Source of the DNA: an uncultured Caryophanales bacterium
GTDB taxonomy: Bacteria; Bacillota_I; Bacilli_A; RFN20; CAG-826
DNA length: 64,000 nucleotides
NCBI GenBank assembly: GCA_946409515.1
Contig: CAMJWS010000001.1
Location: 189,557-253,556 of the forward strand
Reading direction: 5' to 3'
The translations under genes were made by a program, and so were the position numbers. The notes beneath the pieces are model-generated. The model ran no database searches and was not told where the DNA came from. It was given only the letters and a program-made list of their open reading frames with translations. Shown here piece by piece: positions 46,512-56,106 of the stretch; positions within the stretch are counted from its first letter, which is position 1; each line of letters opens with the position of its first letter.

Positions 46512-47996
46512 CTATTCGGCAGCTTCGACAACTTCGAATTCCACCATAGTTTCATAATAATATTCATTCTTATCATGATCGCCAAGTGTGTTACCATCGA
46601 ATTTTTCAACATTCCATCTAGCTCTAGCAACTTGAACGCCAGCTTTGCTCATATCTGGATTTTTGCTCCATTCTGCATCTTCAGCGGCATCCTTAGCTCT
46701 ATAAGCCCATTCAACTTTACGTTGTGAGTCGAAGATAGAACCTACTGCTAAGTTATTTCTAACTTGTAAGCATGTCCATTCACTCATTTCGAACATACCG
46801 TTGACTGTGTATTGTGGCATTTTATTGCTACCAGTATCGACAAACATACCGATTAATGGAGTATATTTGACACCGTTAGCTTTAATATAACGACCACCTT
46901 GTTGGGTGTTATAGTTGGCGTGGACGTCAACGAACCATTCATAATATGAACTATCACCAGTAATCTTATTACCGACCATGTTGTAGTCGTTACTTGTTGA
47001 GATTAAGACTAAGCAATCAGCATCGGCTTCATCGACGTTATACCAGTAACCCTTCAAATCATCGATCTTTTTGCTGCCATCGTAGTTAACACCGTTATAT
47101 AAGCCGTCTTCCCAAAGAGTAATGTTGGAGGTCTTTGGTGTATAGTCACCTTGCCAGCCTTCAGCGGTTAAGCCTTCAAAGACATAGATCTTATGGATTG
47201 GGTTACCATCTGCATCTTGTCTCTCTTGGTTAGTAGCGTAATCTGGAATTGCACTATTAACGGCACTCTTTTGTGCGGTTGAATATGGATTGTCCGTTTC
47301 AGAAAGTTTGAATTCAGCAGGATTGAAATCATATTCAATCTTTTTAGATTCATAATCTTTAAGACGTAATGCCACTCTTTCGGCAAGAGTTGTTTGTTTA
47401 TTGGCAGCATTACCTTTTCTAATGTTTTCGGCAGTGACACCATAAACACTTAAGATAACGGCTAATGCGGCAACAGCCACACCACCACCAACAGCGACTT
47501 TGACAAGTCTTTGGCCAGCAATCTTTTCTTTCTTTTGTTGATCTTCATCTTCTTGCTTAATCATGCCGATGAATAAGACGGCAATAGCGGCAGCAATAAT
47601 CACGATTGTGATAATGAGCCAAGATAAGCAGAGTGGGAGAGAACCACCTTGATAGTGAATTTTATTGATTTCGTCAGCCACTAAGTTAGGAATGCAGTAG
47701 ATTTGTTTCATCAAAGAGATACACATTGGGACAATCGCTAATAAGTGAACCCATAAGTACTCTGGAAGTAACAAAGCAACTAATTCAAGAATAGCAGCTA
47801 AGAAGAGGAATAAACCAATAACTTCTGGCACATGACCGTAAGCGTTAGACGCCATACCTTGGTGCATGTAACCTGGTTCGAAATGTTTATATGTTGCAAA
47901 GAAGAATATACCCACGAAGATAGCGAGTAATACGTTAGCGATGACTAGATAGTAGCCAACTTTCTTATTGGCGAAGAAATTTTTGCTCTTTTCCAT
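46512..47996 (-). CDS. Membrane protein with outer domain, GH3 partner
   Basis: 494 residues. Five hydrophobic helices (about 14-36, 57-78, 80-100, 122-145 and 165-188) are followed by roughly 300 residues rich in Tyr, Trp, Asn and Gly. That part looks beta-rich and extracellular: KIYVFEGLTAEGWQGDYTPKTSNITLWEDGLYNG. No catalytic motif is recognised. It follows the GH3 gene by five bases, so the two are one operon, and it may bind sugars or anchor the enzyme complex (inference). Confidence 0.7.
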   Translation of the reverse strand: MEKSKNFFANKKVGYYLVIANVLLAIFVGIFFFATYKHFEPGYMHQGMASNAYGHVPEVIGLFLFLAAILELVALLLPEYLWVHLLAIVPMCISLMKQIYCIPNLVADEINKIHYQGGSLPLCLSWLIITIVIIAAAIAVLFIGMIKQEDEDQQKKEKIAGQRLVKVAVGGGVAVAALAVILSVYGVTAENIRKGNAANKQTTLAERVALRLKDYESKKIEYDFNPAEFKLSETDNPYSTAQKSAVNSAIPDYATNQERQDADGNPIHKIYVFEGLTAEGWQGDYTPKTSNITLWEDGLYNGVNYDGSKKIDDLKGYWYNVDEADADCLVLISTSNDYNMVGNKITGDSSYYEWFVDVHANYNTQQGGRYIKANGVKYTPLIGMFVDTGSNKMPQYTVNGMFEMSEWTCLQVRNNLAVGSIFDSQRKVEWAYRAKDAAEDAEWSKNPDMSKAGVQVARARWNVEKFDGNTLGDHDKNEYYYETMVEFEVVEAAE

Positions 47997-48001
47997 TGTT
48001 A

Positions 48002-51000
48002 CTATTCTCCTTTCGCATCGTTTTCAACAGCAACTTCATTGCCGTTTGGTGTTTTTTTAATAAATTCATAAATAACGAATAACGCGACCGCGCCGGCGGT
48101 TAAAACGCCAGCACCGATGTCAAGGCCATAGAGGACACCTTTCCACCAAGCATTCTTTGTTCTGCCCATATCGGCTTCGTTTTGTTCAGCGGTCATATCA
48201 CCCATAAATGATTGCAATAAAGCATACATGATGTACTTGTTGGATAATTGCATATCTTTGAGGAGGCCACCATCTTTTTGACCAGTAACGTAAGTAACAA
48301 GTTGGCCACCACGTTGACCGTCAAGACAGAAGACGTTTGTACCAGCTTCAACCATTAATGGACCATTAGCGTATGCACTATCGTTACTACCACTTTGAGC
48401 ATCGTCGATGATGAGACCTTTATAATTCCATTCACCTCTCATGACGTTGATCATTAAGTTTTTATGAACAGCAGCATATGTACAACCAATTCTGTTATAG
48501 GATGTCATAACACCCATACCACCACCATAAGCTAAAGCGCCTTCGAATGGTTTTAAGTAGATTTCACGAATTGATTGTTCGTTAGCAAATGTGTTGATAC
48601 CATGACGACCGGATTCTTGGTTATTCAAGAAGCAGTGTTTGATATTCATAACTAAGCCTTTTCTTAAAGCTTCGCTAACGACGTTAGCAGCAATGTAGTA
48701 GTTCATGATACCGTCTTCAGACATATATTCAGAAGCACGGGAACCATATGGTGTTCTTAAGATGTTTGTACCTGGAGCGTTAACAGAAGCAGCGCCGCAG
48801 AATAAAGCTTCTTCACCATAGAAAGCACCAAATTTCTTTTGGATAACGTGGTCCCAAGAAGCACTGAATACTGGACCGGTAGCAAAACCTGTTGCCCATC
48901 TCTTATCACCATAGTTGAATTGAGCTAATAAGCCTTCTGGACCTTCAGCGATAGAGTTTGTTGGTTTTGAAATCTTAGCAACGGAGGCAAGACCACGAGC
49001 GTCAGACATAGAAACAGCTAATTCTTGAACTGTCATTTGAGAAATGAAGTCTTTCCATAATTTTTCTGTGTATTCGGCATCTCTTTCAACACCATTCTTG
49101 TCTTTATAAGGACCTTCAAATGGCACACCAGCCATATCAGCGAAAGTGATACGTTTATTTTTGCCTTCATCATCTGTTAATTTGACGTTGAAGTTAACAC
49201 CATCACCATCAGTGTAGTATTCTTGATCTTTAACTTGGTGTCTACCGTTGTTATTAATTTCGTTTTGCATCGCTGTTGTAGCGGTGAAAGAACTTAATGT
49301 TGTTGGGAATGTATCCCAATCTTGTCTTGTTAAATATGTGATTTTATTAGCATCACTGGCCCAGTAGTTGAGGTCAGCATTATCAAATTGGTTTTCAACT
49401 TCAACATCTTTGTTATAGATAGAATATCTATATGATGTGAAATCATCCTCAAGACTGAACTTGTAAGTAGTATTTGCAGGAGCGGCATAAGCGGCACCAT
49501 TGTGGTCGACTAAGCCACTGACGCCTTGAGAACCAAGAATGTTGTTCAAAGCTTCATGCGCACCATTACCAATAGCGAAGTAATAATCGCCACCTTCAAT
49601 GAAGTAGGCTTTATTTTGACGACCGTTATCGGTTCTGTAGTCATATGAACAGAGGAAGTATTTTTTAACAGGAATCTTAACAGTTTCTGTTTTGCCTTTT
49701 TCAACAAATACTTTTTCATATCCGCCTAAGCAAATAGCAGATTTTTCTAATAAATTATCTTTATCCCATTGGGTATATGGTTGTTTGAAGTACACTTGGA
49801 CAGAGGATCTTGCGTCCATGTTACCAGTGTTCTTAACGGAAACAGATACCTCGTATTGATCTTTTTCTGCATCAAAAGAAACGTTTGTAATCTTTTGTTC
49901 GAAAGAAGAATAGGACATGCCCCAACCAAATGGATAGCCCATTTCGGCATCATATTGCCATTTTTCTGTACCGGCATAGACACCTTTGTTATTATCAGCG
50001 TTACCTTGGCCTAAGACGCAGTCTTCATATCTGGTTTCATAATATTTGTAACCAACATAGATGCCTTCTTTATAGGCAACAAAGTTGCTACCGTTAGAAT
50101 TACTTGGTGCATTAGATAAAGACTTTGTACCAAAGTTTTGGTAAGCCGCAGAGCTCTTTGAATACTTAGCAAATGTTTCAGGAGCGTGGCCAGATGGAGA
50201 AAGTGGTTTAGCATCAGCGCCAATGCCATCTTTACCCATTAAAACGTGGACAACACCTTCTAAGGAGTAGTAGCCAGGAACACCGAACCAAACAACAGCA
50301 TCAACGCCATAATCTTCGTTGTCGGCAAATTCCATACCCATTGCGGATGGGGAGTTTAATAAGACGATGACTTTCTTAAATACACCAGCATCCTTTTGAG
50401 CTTTGACCATTTCTAAAAGGGCTTTTTCGTTTGCTTGAAGATCTAAAATACCATCGGATGGGTCAGTATCTTCAGTACCAAAACGGGTGAATGTAATAAT
50501 AGCAGCGTCACCATATTGTCCGAATGTTTGTTTTACTTCATCGGTGTAATTTGAAACAGCAATTTCACTATTGCTTGTAACGCTTTGGTTACTACCACTC
50601 TTGTAGAGGTCCCATACTGTTTCATTGATGTTAAATTTGCATAATTTAAAAGCATCATTTAAGTGGACAACCAACTTTTCATTTGGCGCAGCGCCGCCGG
50701 CACCAGAACGGTGCATTAAGTGAGCACTGTTACGACCAAACAATGTAACGTTTCTTTCGCCTTCTGCTAATGGAAGGACATTGTTGTCATTTTTGAACAA
50801 AACAGCACCTTGTTCTTCTTCTTCAACGCAGAACTTATAGGAATCAGTGATCATTCTTCTGTAGCCAGTGTCGGTAAGACTACCATCGGCTTCAGCATAA
50901 TCAGATCTCTTTGAAGCGCCTAAGTTCGTACGGGAAAGTTTAAGAACGTCATTGATTAAGCCTTCGTTATCCATGGCGACTTGTGTACCAGCAATTAATG

Positions 51001-51058
51001 TTGTGGTAAGAAAAACACCAACCGCGGATAAACCTAACCAAAGTTTTGATTTTTTCAT
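48002..51058 (-). CDS. Membrane-anchored GH3 glycosidase, domain-swapped order
   Basis: 1018 residues. A hydrophobic N-terminal helix (about 5-25) and a C-terminal helix (about 975-998) would anchor it at both ends. In between, the GH3 parts come in swapped order. First is the alpha/beta-sandwich half (GAVLFKNDNNVLPLAEG, VDAVVWFGVPGYYSLEGV), then a fibronectin-III-like domain (VSVSVKNTGNMDARSSVQVYF). The TIM-barrel half follows, with KHCFLNNQESGRHGINTF and the nucleophile Asp in GLIIDDAQSG near residue 915. Ruminococcus albus and Butyrivibrio beta-glucosidases share this order. Substrate is probably a beta-linked sugar. SD AAAGGAAA. Confidence 0.88.
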   Translation of the reverse strand: MKKSKLWLGLSAVGVFLTTTLIAGTQVAMDNEGLINDVLKLSRTNLGASKRSDYAEADGSLTDTGYRRMITDSYKFCVEEEEQGAVLFKNDNNVLPLAEGERNVTLFGRNSAHLMHRSGAGGAAPNEKLVVHLNDAFKLCKFNINETVWDLYKSGSNQSVTSNSEIAVSNYTDEVKQTFGQYGDAAIITFTRFGTEDTDPSDGILDLQANEKALLEMVKAQKDAGVFKKVIVLLNSPSAMGMEFADNEDYGVDAVVWFGVPGYYSLEGVVHVLMGKDGIGADAKPLSPSGHAPETFAKYSKSSAAYQNFGTKSLSNAPSNSNGSNFVAYKEGIYVGYKYYETRYEDCVLGQGNADNNKGVYAGTEKWQYDAEMGYPFGWGMSYSSFEQKITNVSFDAEKDQYEVSVSVKNTGNMDARSSVQVYFKQPYTQWDKDNLLEKSAICLGGYEKVFVEKGKTETVKIPVKKYFLCSYDYRTDNGRQNKAYFIEGGDYYFAIGNGAHEALNNILGSQGVSGLVDHNGAAYAAPANTTYKFSLEDDFTSYRYSIYNKDVEVENQFDNADLNYWASDANKITYLTRQDWDTFPTTLSSFTATTAMQNEINNNGRHQVKDQEYYTDGDGVNFNVKLTDDEGKNKRITFADMAGVPFEGPYKDKNGVERDAEYTEKLWKDFISQMTVQELAVSMSDARGLASVAKISKPTNSIAEGPEGLLAQFNYGDKRWATGFATGPVFSASWDHVIQKKFGAFYGEEALFCGAASVNAPGTNILRTPYGSRASEYMSEDGIMNYYIAANVVSEALRKGLVMNIKHCFLNNQESGRHGINTFANEQSIREIYLKPFEGALAYGGGMGVMTSYNRIGCTYAAVHKNLMINVMRGEWNYKGLIIDDAQSGSNDSAYANGPLMVEAGTNVFCLDGQRGGQLVTYVTGQKDGGLLKDMQLSNKYIMYALLQSFMGDMTAEQNEADMGRTKNAWWKGVLYGLDIGAGVLTAGAVALFVIYEFIKKTPNGNEVAVENDAKGE

Positions 51059-51245
51059 ACATTTTCCTTTCTACGCGTATGCGCAATGAAGACAGTCAAA
51101 AATATATCGACAATAAAATAACTATCTTCTAATACAACTAATATCTTACTTTATATCTTTTCAAATGAAAAGACTATATTGCGATAATAAAATGACAAGT
51201 GCCTTATTGAAATAGAGATAGATTACACTAATTGGGATAATAAAA

Positions 51246-51266
51246 ACATCGGTTTTACCGATGTTC
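51246..51266 (-). terminator. Terminator of the AraC-family gene
   Basis: AACATCGGT / ACCGATGTT stem with a short loop, then TTTTATT on the minus strand. Confidence 0.85.
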
Positions 51267-51285
51267 TCGAGTTAATATTTATAGT

Positions 51286-52257
51286 TTATTCAGCGTGGCT
51301 TTTTTGATATTCTTCTAAAGCCCCGATGGATTCACTTAAGGAGTATATTGTTTCAAATTCTCTCGTGATTTGGCTAATCTCTTTTTGCTCCATGCCAAGT
51401 CTCTTACGATATTCCTTAGGAGTATAACCGAAATGTTTAATGAACATTCTGTTCATATATTTAGGATCAGAGAAGCCTGATTCATAAGAGATTTCTAATA
51501 AGGTCTTTTCTTTATTAGGCATTAAACGGATACATTGTTCCATTCTCTTAATGTTCACATAGTTTTGGAAAGTAACACCGAATAAAGATGTGAATAAATG
51601 AGAGAAGTGAGTTGGAGAAAGATTCTCTTGCTCAGCGAGATCTTGCAAACGGATTTGTGTTTCAAAGTTTGCATCAATATAAGAGATAATACGCTCCACG
51701 CGTAAGTTCTTTTGTTTTAAGTTGGTCTTTTGGGCTTCAGAGATGATTTCGTGTGGCACTTGTTTATAGCAAGACACCAAAACTTTAGCGACATTAGAAA
51801 GAACATTTAATTGATATAAAGGTTCTTCCATGAAGTAAATCTTCGCGGATTGAACGAGTAAGTTAATCATTGAATTAGCTTCAGCGTCACTTAAATAATC
51901 TCTTAGATTACAGGAATTGAAGATTGTGGTTCTAATCTGTGGGAAATATTCTCTTAAACAGTGATTAGAGATTTGCACGAATAAGAATAATGGGACATCA
52001 TCTGTATCCTCAACATCAAGGGTGTATAAAGGATCTCTCATATAAGAGTGAACTTCACCAGAGTTGATTAAGAAGATATCACCTTCTTTTATTGAGTAAG
52101 ATTTGTTCTTAATCTTAGCGATACCACTACCTTTGAGAACGATAAAGATCTCAAATTCGTTATGAATATGTTCTTTTCTAAATTGAATGCGGTTGACTAA
52201 AAATTTAACATGCTTAAGCTTTTCGTAACGAATCAGTTCGACATCTAATTGTTTCAT
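51286..52257 (-). CDS. AraC-family regulator with cupin sensor
   Basis: 323 residues from ATG 52257; a TTG at 52263 has better SD spacing (GGAGATCATAA) and may be the real start. The N-terminal cupin domain (FRKEHIHNEFEIFIVLKGSGIAKIKN, EGDIFLINSGEVHSY) senses a sugar-type ligand. The C-terminal pair of helix-turn-helices (ETQIRLQDLAEQENLSPTHFSHLFTSLFGVTFQNYVNIKRM and ISYESGFSDPKYMNRMFIKHFGYTPKEYRK) binds DNA. It lies just upstream of the GH3 operon and probably controls it. Confidence 0.9.
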   Translation of the reverse strand: MKQLDVELIRYEKLKHVKFLVNRIQFRKEHIHNEFEIFIVLKGSGIAKIKNKSYSIKEGDIFLINSGEVHSYMRDPLYTLDVEDTDDVPLFLFVQISNHCLREYFPQIRTTIFNSCNLRDYLSDAEANSMINLLVQSAKIYFMEEPLYQLNVLSNVAKVLVSCYKQVPHEIISEAQKTNLKQKNLRVERIISYIDANFETQIRLQDLAEQENLSPTHFSHLFTSLFGVTFQNYVNIKRMEQCIRLMPNKEKTLLEISYESGFSDPKYMNRMFIKHFGYTPKEYRKRLGMEQKEISQITREFETIYSLSESIGALEEYQKSHAE

Positions 52258-52555
52258 GGTCAATTATGATCTCCTATCTAAGCAGTTTCCTAAACCGCAA
52301 TTATCTTATCATTTAGCATCTTTGACTACAATACTATTATGCTATTTTACAACCATTTCTTTGCGCATATTTAAAAATACACTTCGTGTATGAAAAATAG
52401 TCTTTTATGCGCTTTCGTTTTTAGATGGACACTCTCAAAATGATAGTAAAATATCTAGTCGCAACCTTCTCCGTTTTTACGATGTTTTCTATCTTTTTTA
52501 GCAAAGAAAAAGCGATGCTCTTTGATGAACACCGCTTATTTTTGCTTAATATTGA
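52258..52555. promoter_or_regulatory. AraC-gene upstream region with TGCGCATA half-sites
   Basis: This gap holds TGCGCATA at 52362-52369 and, in the other orientation, TATGCGCT at 52406-52413. A third copy (TATGCGCA, 51078-51085) sits before the GH3 gene. The 52511-52536 hairpin (AGCGATG/CACCGCT), with a T-run on the minus strand, ends the region's other gene. Nothing else is seen in the gap. Confidence 0.4.
52508..52540 (-). terminator. Terminator of the first phosphatase gene
   Basis: AGCGGTG / CATCGCT stem (one G-U) followed by TTTTTCTTTGC on the minus strand. Confidence 0.7.
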
Positions 52556-53731
52556 TTAGGCAGCTCTATGATAGCCTTCAACGAATTTTTCTCTAATTGT
52601 TTCGAGTGTATCAGCTTCGATACCGATGTCTTCGTTTAAGTGCTTATATGTCTTATCAGCCCATGTTTCGCCTTCTAAGGCTTCAGTTTTAGCATTCCAT
52701 TTAGCGATTTCGGATTTGCCGCTGCTATCATCAACTGCTAAGACAGCTCTTTCACCAGCGAATCTTGTCATAACATAGTCTCTAGCGCAGTCTTCTTTGC
52801 TAACGCCTAATAAACCCAATAAGAACCAAGAGACGATACCTGTACGGTCAGCACCATGTGTGCAGTGTAAGGCGATTGGCTTTTCATCGGCAACAGCGAT
52901 AGCTTCGAAAATCTTCTTATATGTGGCAGCGATGTTATGATCTTTGCTGTGGTCACCTTCCCAACGGCCATCTTCAGTACTGGAGGCAACAGAAGCTGGC
53001 ATAATTTCAACATCATAATCATCAGATTTTAATGGAGAAGTTGGTGAAACTTGGTTGCTGTCTCTCATATCAATATCAACTTTGATGCCTAATTCTCTGA
53101 TTGCCGCTTTGCCTGCTTCGGTAATATTGACTTTTGATTTGTCATATTGGTCATCGAATTGAGCGCAACGATAGTACATGCCTTGTTTAGTGACACCGTT
53201 TGGCACTAATGATGATTTCCAACCACCACTATCACGGAAGTTAATAACACCATCAATGTGTAAATAACGTGGAGCAACATCGTTAACTTTGAACTTATAG
53301 ATTTTAGCAGCGGCTAAAGCTTCTTCACTAACTGCGGCTCTGTAGTAGTATTCTTGACCTAATTCGGAATTGTAGAAGTTGTAAGCTTTTGTATCAGCTT
53401 CCACTACTTTAGCGTCTTTGAATTCAACATCCTTTGCGATTTGAACAACATACTTTTCAGCATCTTCAACTTCATCAAATTTTAATTCAATTGGGTTTGG
53501 TTGGGATTGGTCGTTGTGATAAGAACTATCTTCAGCGTTGACCTTTGGAACATATGTTTTGATGCTTGTCCAATCTGGGTCTTCTAAATATTGCTTCATT
53601 AAATCTGTATGAGTTTCTTTAACACCGAGATCTTCGACTTCAGGACCTTTGGATGTTGATGGCTTGCTATTGTTACATCCAGTAGCCACTAAAGAACCGA
53701 GCAATAAAAATAATAATGCTTGTTTTTTCAT
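52556..53731 (-). CDS. Lipoprotein tyrosine phosphatase
   Basis: 391 residues. The signal ends in lipobox VATGC (Cys near 19). Residues about 60-160 look like a fibronectin-III-type domain (PIELKFDEVEDAEKYVVQIAKD, YYYRAAVS). The rest is a Y_phosphatase3-type catalytic domain with FRDSGGWKSS and the P-loop HCTHGADRTG near residue 300, whose Cys and Arg are intact. It acts outside the cell on phosphotyrosine or another phosphate ester; LipA of Listeria is a comparable lipoprotein phosphatase. A paralog lies directly upstream. Confidence 0.87.
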   Translation of the reverse strand: MKKQALLFLLLGSLVATGCNNSKPSTSKGPEVEDLGVKETHTDLMKQYLEDPDWTSIKTYVPKVNAEDSSYHNDQSQPNPIELKFDEVEDAEKYVVQIAKDVEFKDAKVVEADTKAYNFYNSELGQEYYYRAAVSEEALAAAKIYKFKVNDVAPRYLHIDGVINFRDSGGWKSSLVPNGVTKQGMYYRCAQFDDQYDKSKVNITEAGKAAIRELGIKVDIDMRDSNQVSPTSPLKSDDYDVEIMPASVASSTEDGRWEGDHSKDHNIAATYKKIFEAIAVADEKPIALHCTHGADRTGIVSWFLLGLLGVSKEDCARDYVMTRFAGERAVLAVDDSSGKSEIAKWNAKTEALEGETWADKTYKHLNEDIGIEADTLETIREKFVEGYHRAA

Positions 53732-53830
53732 TTTAAAAAATCCTCTCTTTGCTCTAATATTCTCACATTATCGTAATTATTAAAATAGGATTATTATATT
53801 TTTTGCGCGTGGTAATCGTGTGATACGTAA

Positions 53831-53853
53831 TAAAAAACCAGGCTAAGCCTGGT
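53831..53853 (-). terminator. Terminator of the second phosphatase gene
   Basis: ACCAGGC / GCCTGGT with a two-base loop and TTTTTTATTA on the minus strand. Confidence 0.85.
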
Positions 53854-53878
53854 CTTATATGATTTACTTGTGGGTGAA

Positions 53879-55183
53879 TTAATTGCCCGCTGGTCTTGTA
53901 TAACCTGGAACGAATTTTTCTCTAATTGTTTCAAGAGTATCCGCACTAATACCAAAGTCATCTTTGAGGTGTTTGTATGTCTTATCCGCAAATGTGGCAC
54001 CTGCTAAGGCATTTGTTTTTGTAAACCATTTAGCGATTTCGCTACTACTTCCTGTAGGAAGAACCGCTCTTTCACCAGCAAATCTTGTCATGACATAGTC
54101 TCTGCCGATATCATCTTCACTAGCGCCTAATAAGCCCATCAAGAAGAAAGAGACAATGCCTGTTCTATCCGCACCATGTGTACAGTGTAAAGCGATTGGT
54201 TTTTCATCGGCTTGGGCGATAGTTTCAAAGATTGTTCTATAAGTTGACGCAATACCATTCGAACCTTCCCAGCGGTAATTCTCTGTGCCTGAAGAAACTG
54301 ATGCTTTTACCAATTCAAGTTTCCAGTCTTGTGAAGAAGCTGGTGAATTAGTTGGAACTTGGCCACTATCTCTCATATCAATATCGACTTTGATACCTAA
54401 CTCTTTGATAGCTGCTCTACCTTTATCAGTGATGTTGACTTTTGATTTATTGTCTTTGTCATCGAATTGAGCACATCTATAATATAAGCCTTGTTTAATA
54501 ACACCATTTGGAACGAGACTAGACTTCCAGCCACCTTGGTCACGGAAGTTAATAACACCGTCAATGTGAATGAAACGTGGAGCGGCATCATTTACTTTAA
54601 ATTTGTAAACCTTAGCTTGCGCTAAAGCTTCTTGACTAACTGCGGCTCTATAATAGTATTCTTGACCTAATTCGGAATTGTAGAAGTTATAGGTTTTAGT
54701 TGTAGATTCCACTAGTTTTGCATCTATGAATTGAGCGTTTTTAGCAATTTGAACATAATACTTGCTGGCGGCAGCAACTTCATTAAACTTTAATTCAACT
54801 GGGTTTGGTTGAGATTGGTCGTTATGATAGTTTCTATCTTCAGCGTTAACCTTTGGAACATATGTTTTAATAGAAGTCCAATCTGGGTCTTCTAAGTATT
54901 GTTTCATCAAAGCTGTGTGAGTTTCCTTAATACCAAGGTCTTCAATACCAGTTTCAGAGCCACTAGATGATTGGTTAGATTGGCTTGACTGTGATGATTG
55001 ACTAGACTGTTGAGATTGACTTGTTAGAGTAGATTCTTTTGATGGTTCAGAACTTTGGCTACTTGATTGTTCCTCACTACTGCTTGGTTCTGATCTGTTT
55101 GATTCAGAAGAAGTGACAGGATTATTACAGGCAGATAAAAGCAATGAACTAAGTACCAAAACAAACAGCGCTTGTTTTTTCAT
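53879..55183 (-). CDS. Lipoprotein tyrosine phosphatase, paralog with Ser/Gln linker
   Basis: 434 residues from ATG 55183 (SD AAGAGG). Lipobox LSAC lies near residue 19, then a long low-complexity linker of Ser, Gln and Glu (about 25-80). After that it follows its neighbour at 52556-53731 domain by domain, including HCTHGADRTG. Many stretches are identical between the two, so they arose by tandem duplication. The linker would extend this copy further from the membrane. Confidence 0.87.
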   Translation of the reverse strand: MKKQALFVLVLSSLLLSACNNPVTSSESNRSEPSSSEEQSSSQSSEPSKESTLTSQSQQSSQSSQSSQSNQSSSGSETGIEDLGIKETHTALMKQYLEDPDWTSIKTYVPKVNAEDRNYHNDQSQPNPVELKFNEVAAASKYYVQIAKNAQFIDAKLVESTTKTYNFYNSELGQEYYYRAAVSQEALAQAKVYKFKVNDAAPRFIHIDGVINFRDQGGWKSSLVPNGVIKQGLYYRCAQFDDKDNKSKVNITDKGRAAIKELGIKVDIDMRDSGQVPTNSPASSQDWKLELVKASVSSGTENYRWEGSNGIASTYRTIFETIAQADEKPIALHCTHGADRTGIVSFFLMGLLGASEDDIGRDYVMTRFAGERAVLPTGSSSEIAKWFTKTNALAGATFADKTYKHLKDDFGISADTLETIREKFVPGYTRPAGN

Positions 55184-55276
55184 AGTATGCACCTCTTATA
55201 TGTTTATATTGTTCCATTATTTTACATGTTTAAATATGATTACTATTCTTTTTTGATTAGTTTATTGTGCTGGCAA

Positions 55277-55308
55277 AATAAAAGGACTAGAGCGAAAAGC
55301 ACTAGTCC
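55277..55308 (-). terminator. Terminator of the possible CBM lipoprotein gene
   Basis: GGACTAG / CTAGTCC with a loop of about 11 bases, then TTTTATTTTG on the minus strand. Confidence 0.85.
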
Positions 55309-55329
55309 AATTTGATATTTGTTAGTTTT

Positions 55330-56079
55330 TTATTTGGCTTCTGTGACAACAAATACAAAGTCTTTAATTAACATATTTTGTGTTTGAAGTCTGGAATATT
55401 TCACTTCGTTAACACCTTGTTTTAAAGTGACTGCACCATATGGAGCATAACCATCTTTAGAGAGGTGATCACTTGGGCTGCTTAAACTTGTGTCGATTTG
55501 ATCTTCACCATAATAATCTCTATATGTTTTATTCTTTTGTCCTGCGCTATCAATTTCAGTAGCGTTAACTTCAATCTTCGCACTTGGTGAACCATCACGA
55601 TAGAAGCCGGCGTTTCTATTGCCATCAGTTGACCAGCCATCCATACAACCAAAGAGATATAAGACACCAGTATAGGCTTTTTCTACGTCAATCTTGAAGG
55701 AGAAGCTTTGACCATCACTTGATAATTTAGTGTAACCATCTGGTGTACCAGATTTTCTTGTAGAACCAGAGGCATAGGTAACGACAGATTGATTAACTGT
55801 TAATCGAATAGCACCATCGTTATCATCACAGACTGCTTTCTTATAAGCGGCTGTACCAGCTTCAGTATTTGCTGCAACATCTGTGTCAGTGGTAAATTTG
55901 TGACCATCTGGATACGCTGGTGGAGTATAGATGCTTGTTGTTGATTTAGATGTGGATGAGCGGCGTGATGTTGAAGTAGCAGCTGGTTTTGTGCTAGTAG
56001 AAGTCTTAGCGCCATTACAAGCAGTAACACCCAACGCAAGCATAACACCTAAAATTGTTAAGAATTTTGCTTTTTTCAT
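55330..56079 (-). CDS. Lipoprotein with possible carbohydrate-binding domain
   Basis: 249 residues from ATG 56079 (AAAAGG ribosome site). Lipobox VTAC near residue 20 is followed by a Ser/Thr/Lys linker (KTSTSTKPAATSTSRRSSTSK). The C-terminal domain (about 100-245) looks like a CBM6/35-type beta sandwich: SFSFKIDVEKAYTGVLYLFG ... AVTLKQGVNEVKYSRLQ. This is a pattern call and no ligand is known. It is in the same surface cluster as the phosphatases and GH3. Confidence 0.65.
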   Translation of the reverse strand: MKKAKFLTILGVMLALGVTACNGAKTSTSTKPAATSTSRRSSTSKSTTSIYTPPAYPDGHKFTTDTDVAANTEAGTAAYKKAVCDDNDGAIRLTVNQSVVTYASGSTRKSGTPDGYTKLSSDGQSFSFKIDVEKAYTGVLYLFGCMDGWSTDGNRNAGFYRDGSPSAKIEVNATEIDSAGQKNKTYRDYYGEDQIDTSLSSPSDHLSKDGYAPYGAVTLKQGVNEVKYSRLQTQNMLIKDFVFVVTEAK

Positions 56080-56090
56080 AAACCTTTTAT

Positions 56091-56106
56091 GCAACTAATT
56101 AGTTGC
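56091..56106. promoter_or_regulatory. Perfect 16-bp palindrome before the lipoprotein
   Basis: GCAACTAATTAGTTGC is its own reverse complement and lies 12 bases upstream of the ATG at 56079. The rest of the gap to 56330 shows no gene, only AT-rich DNA and a possible TACAAT box. Confidence 0.45.
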
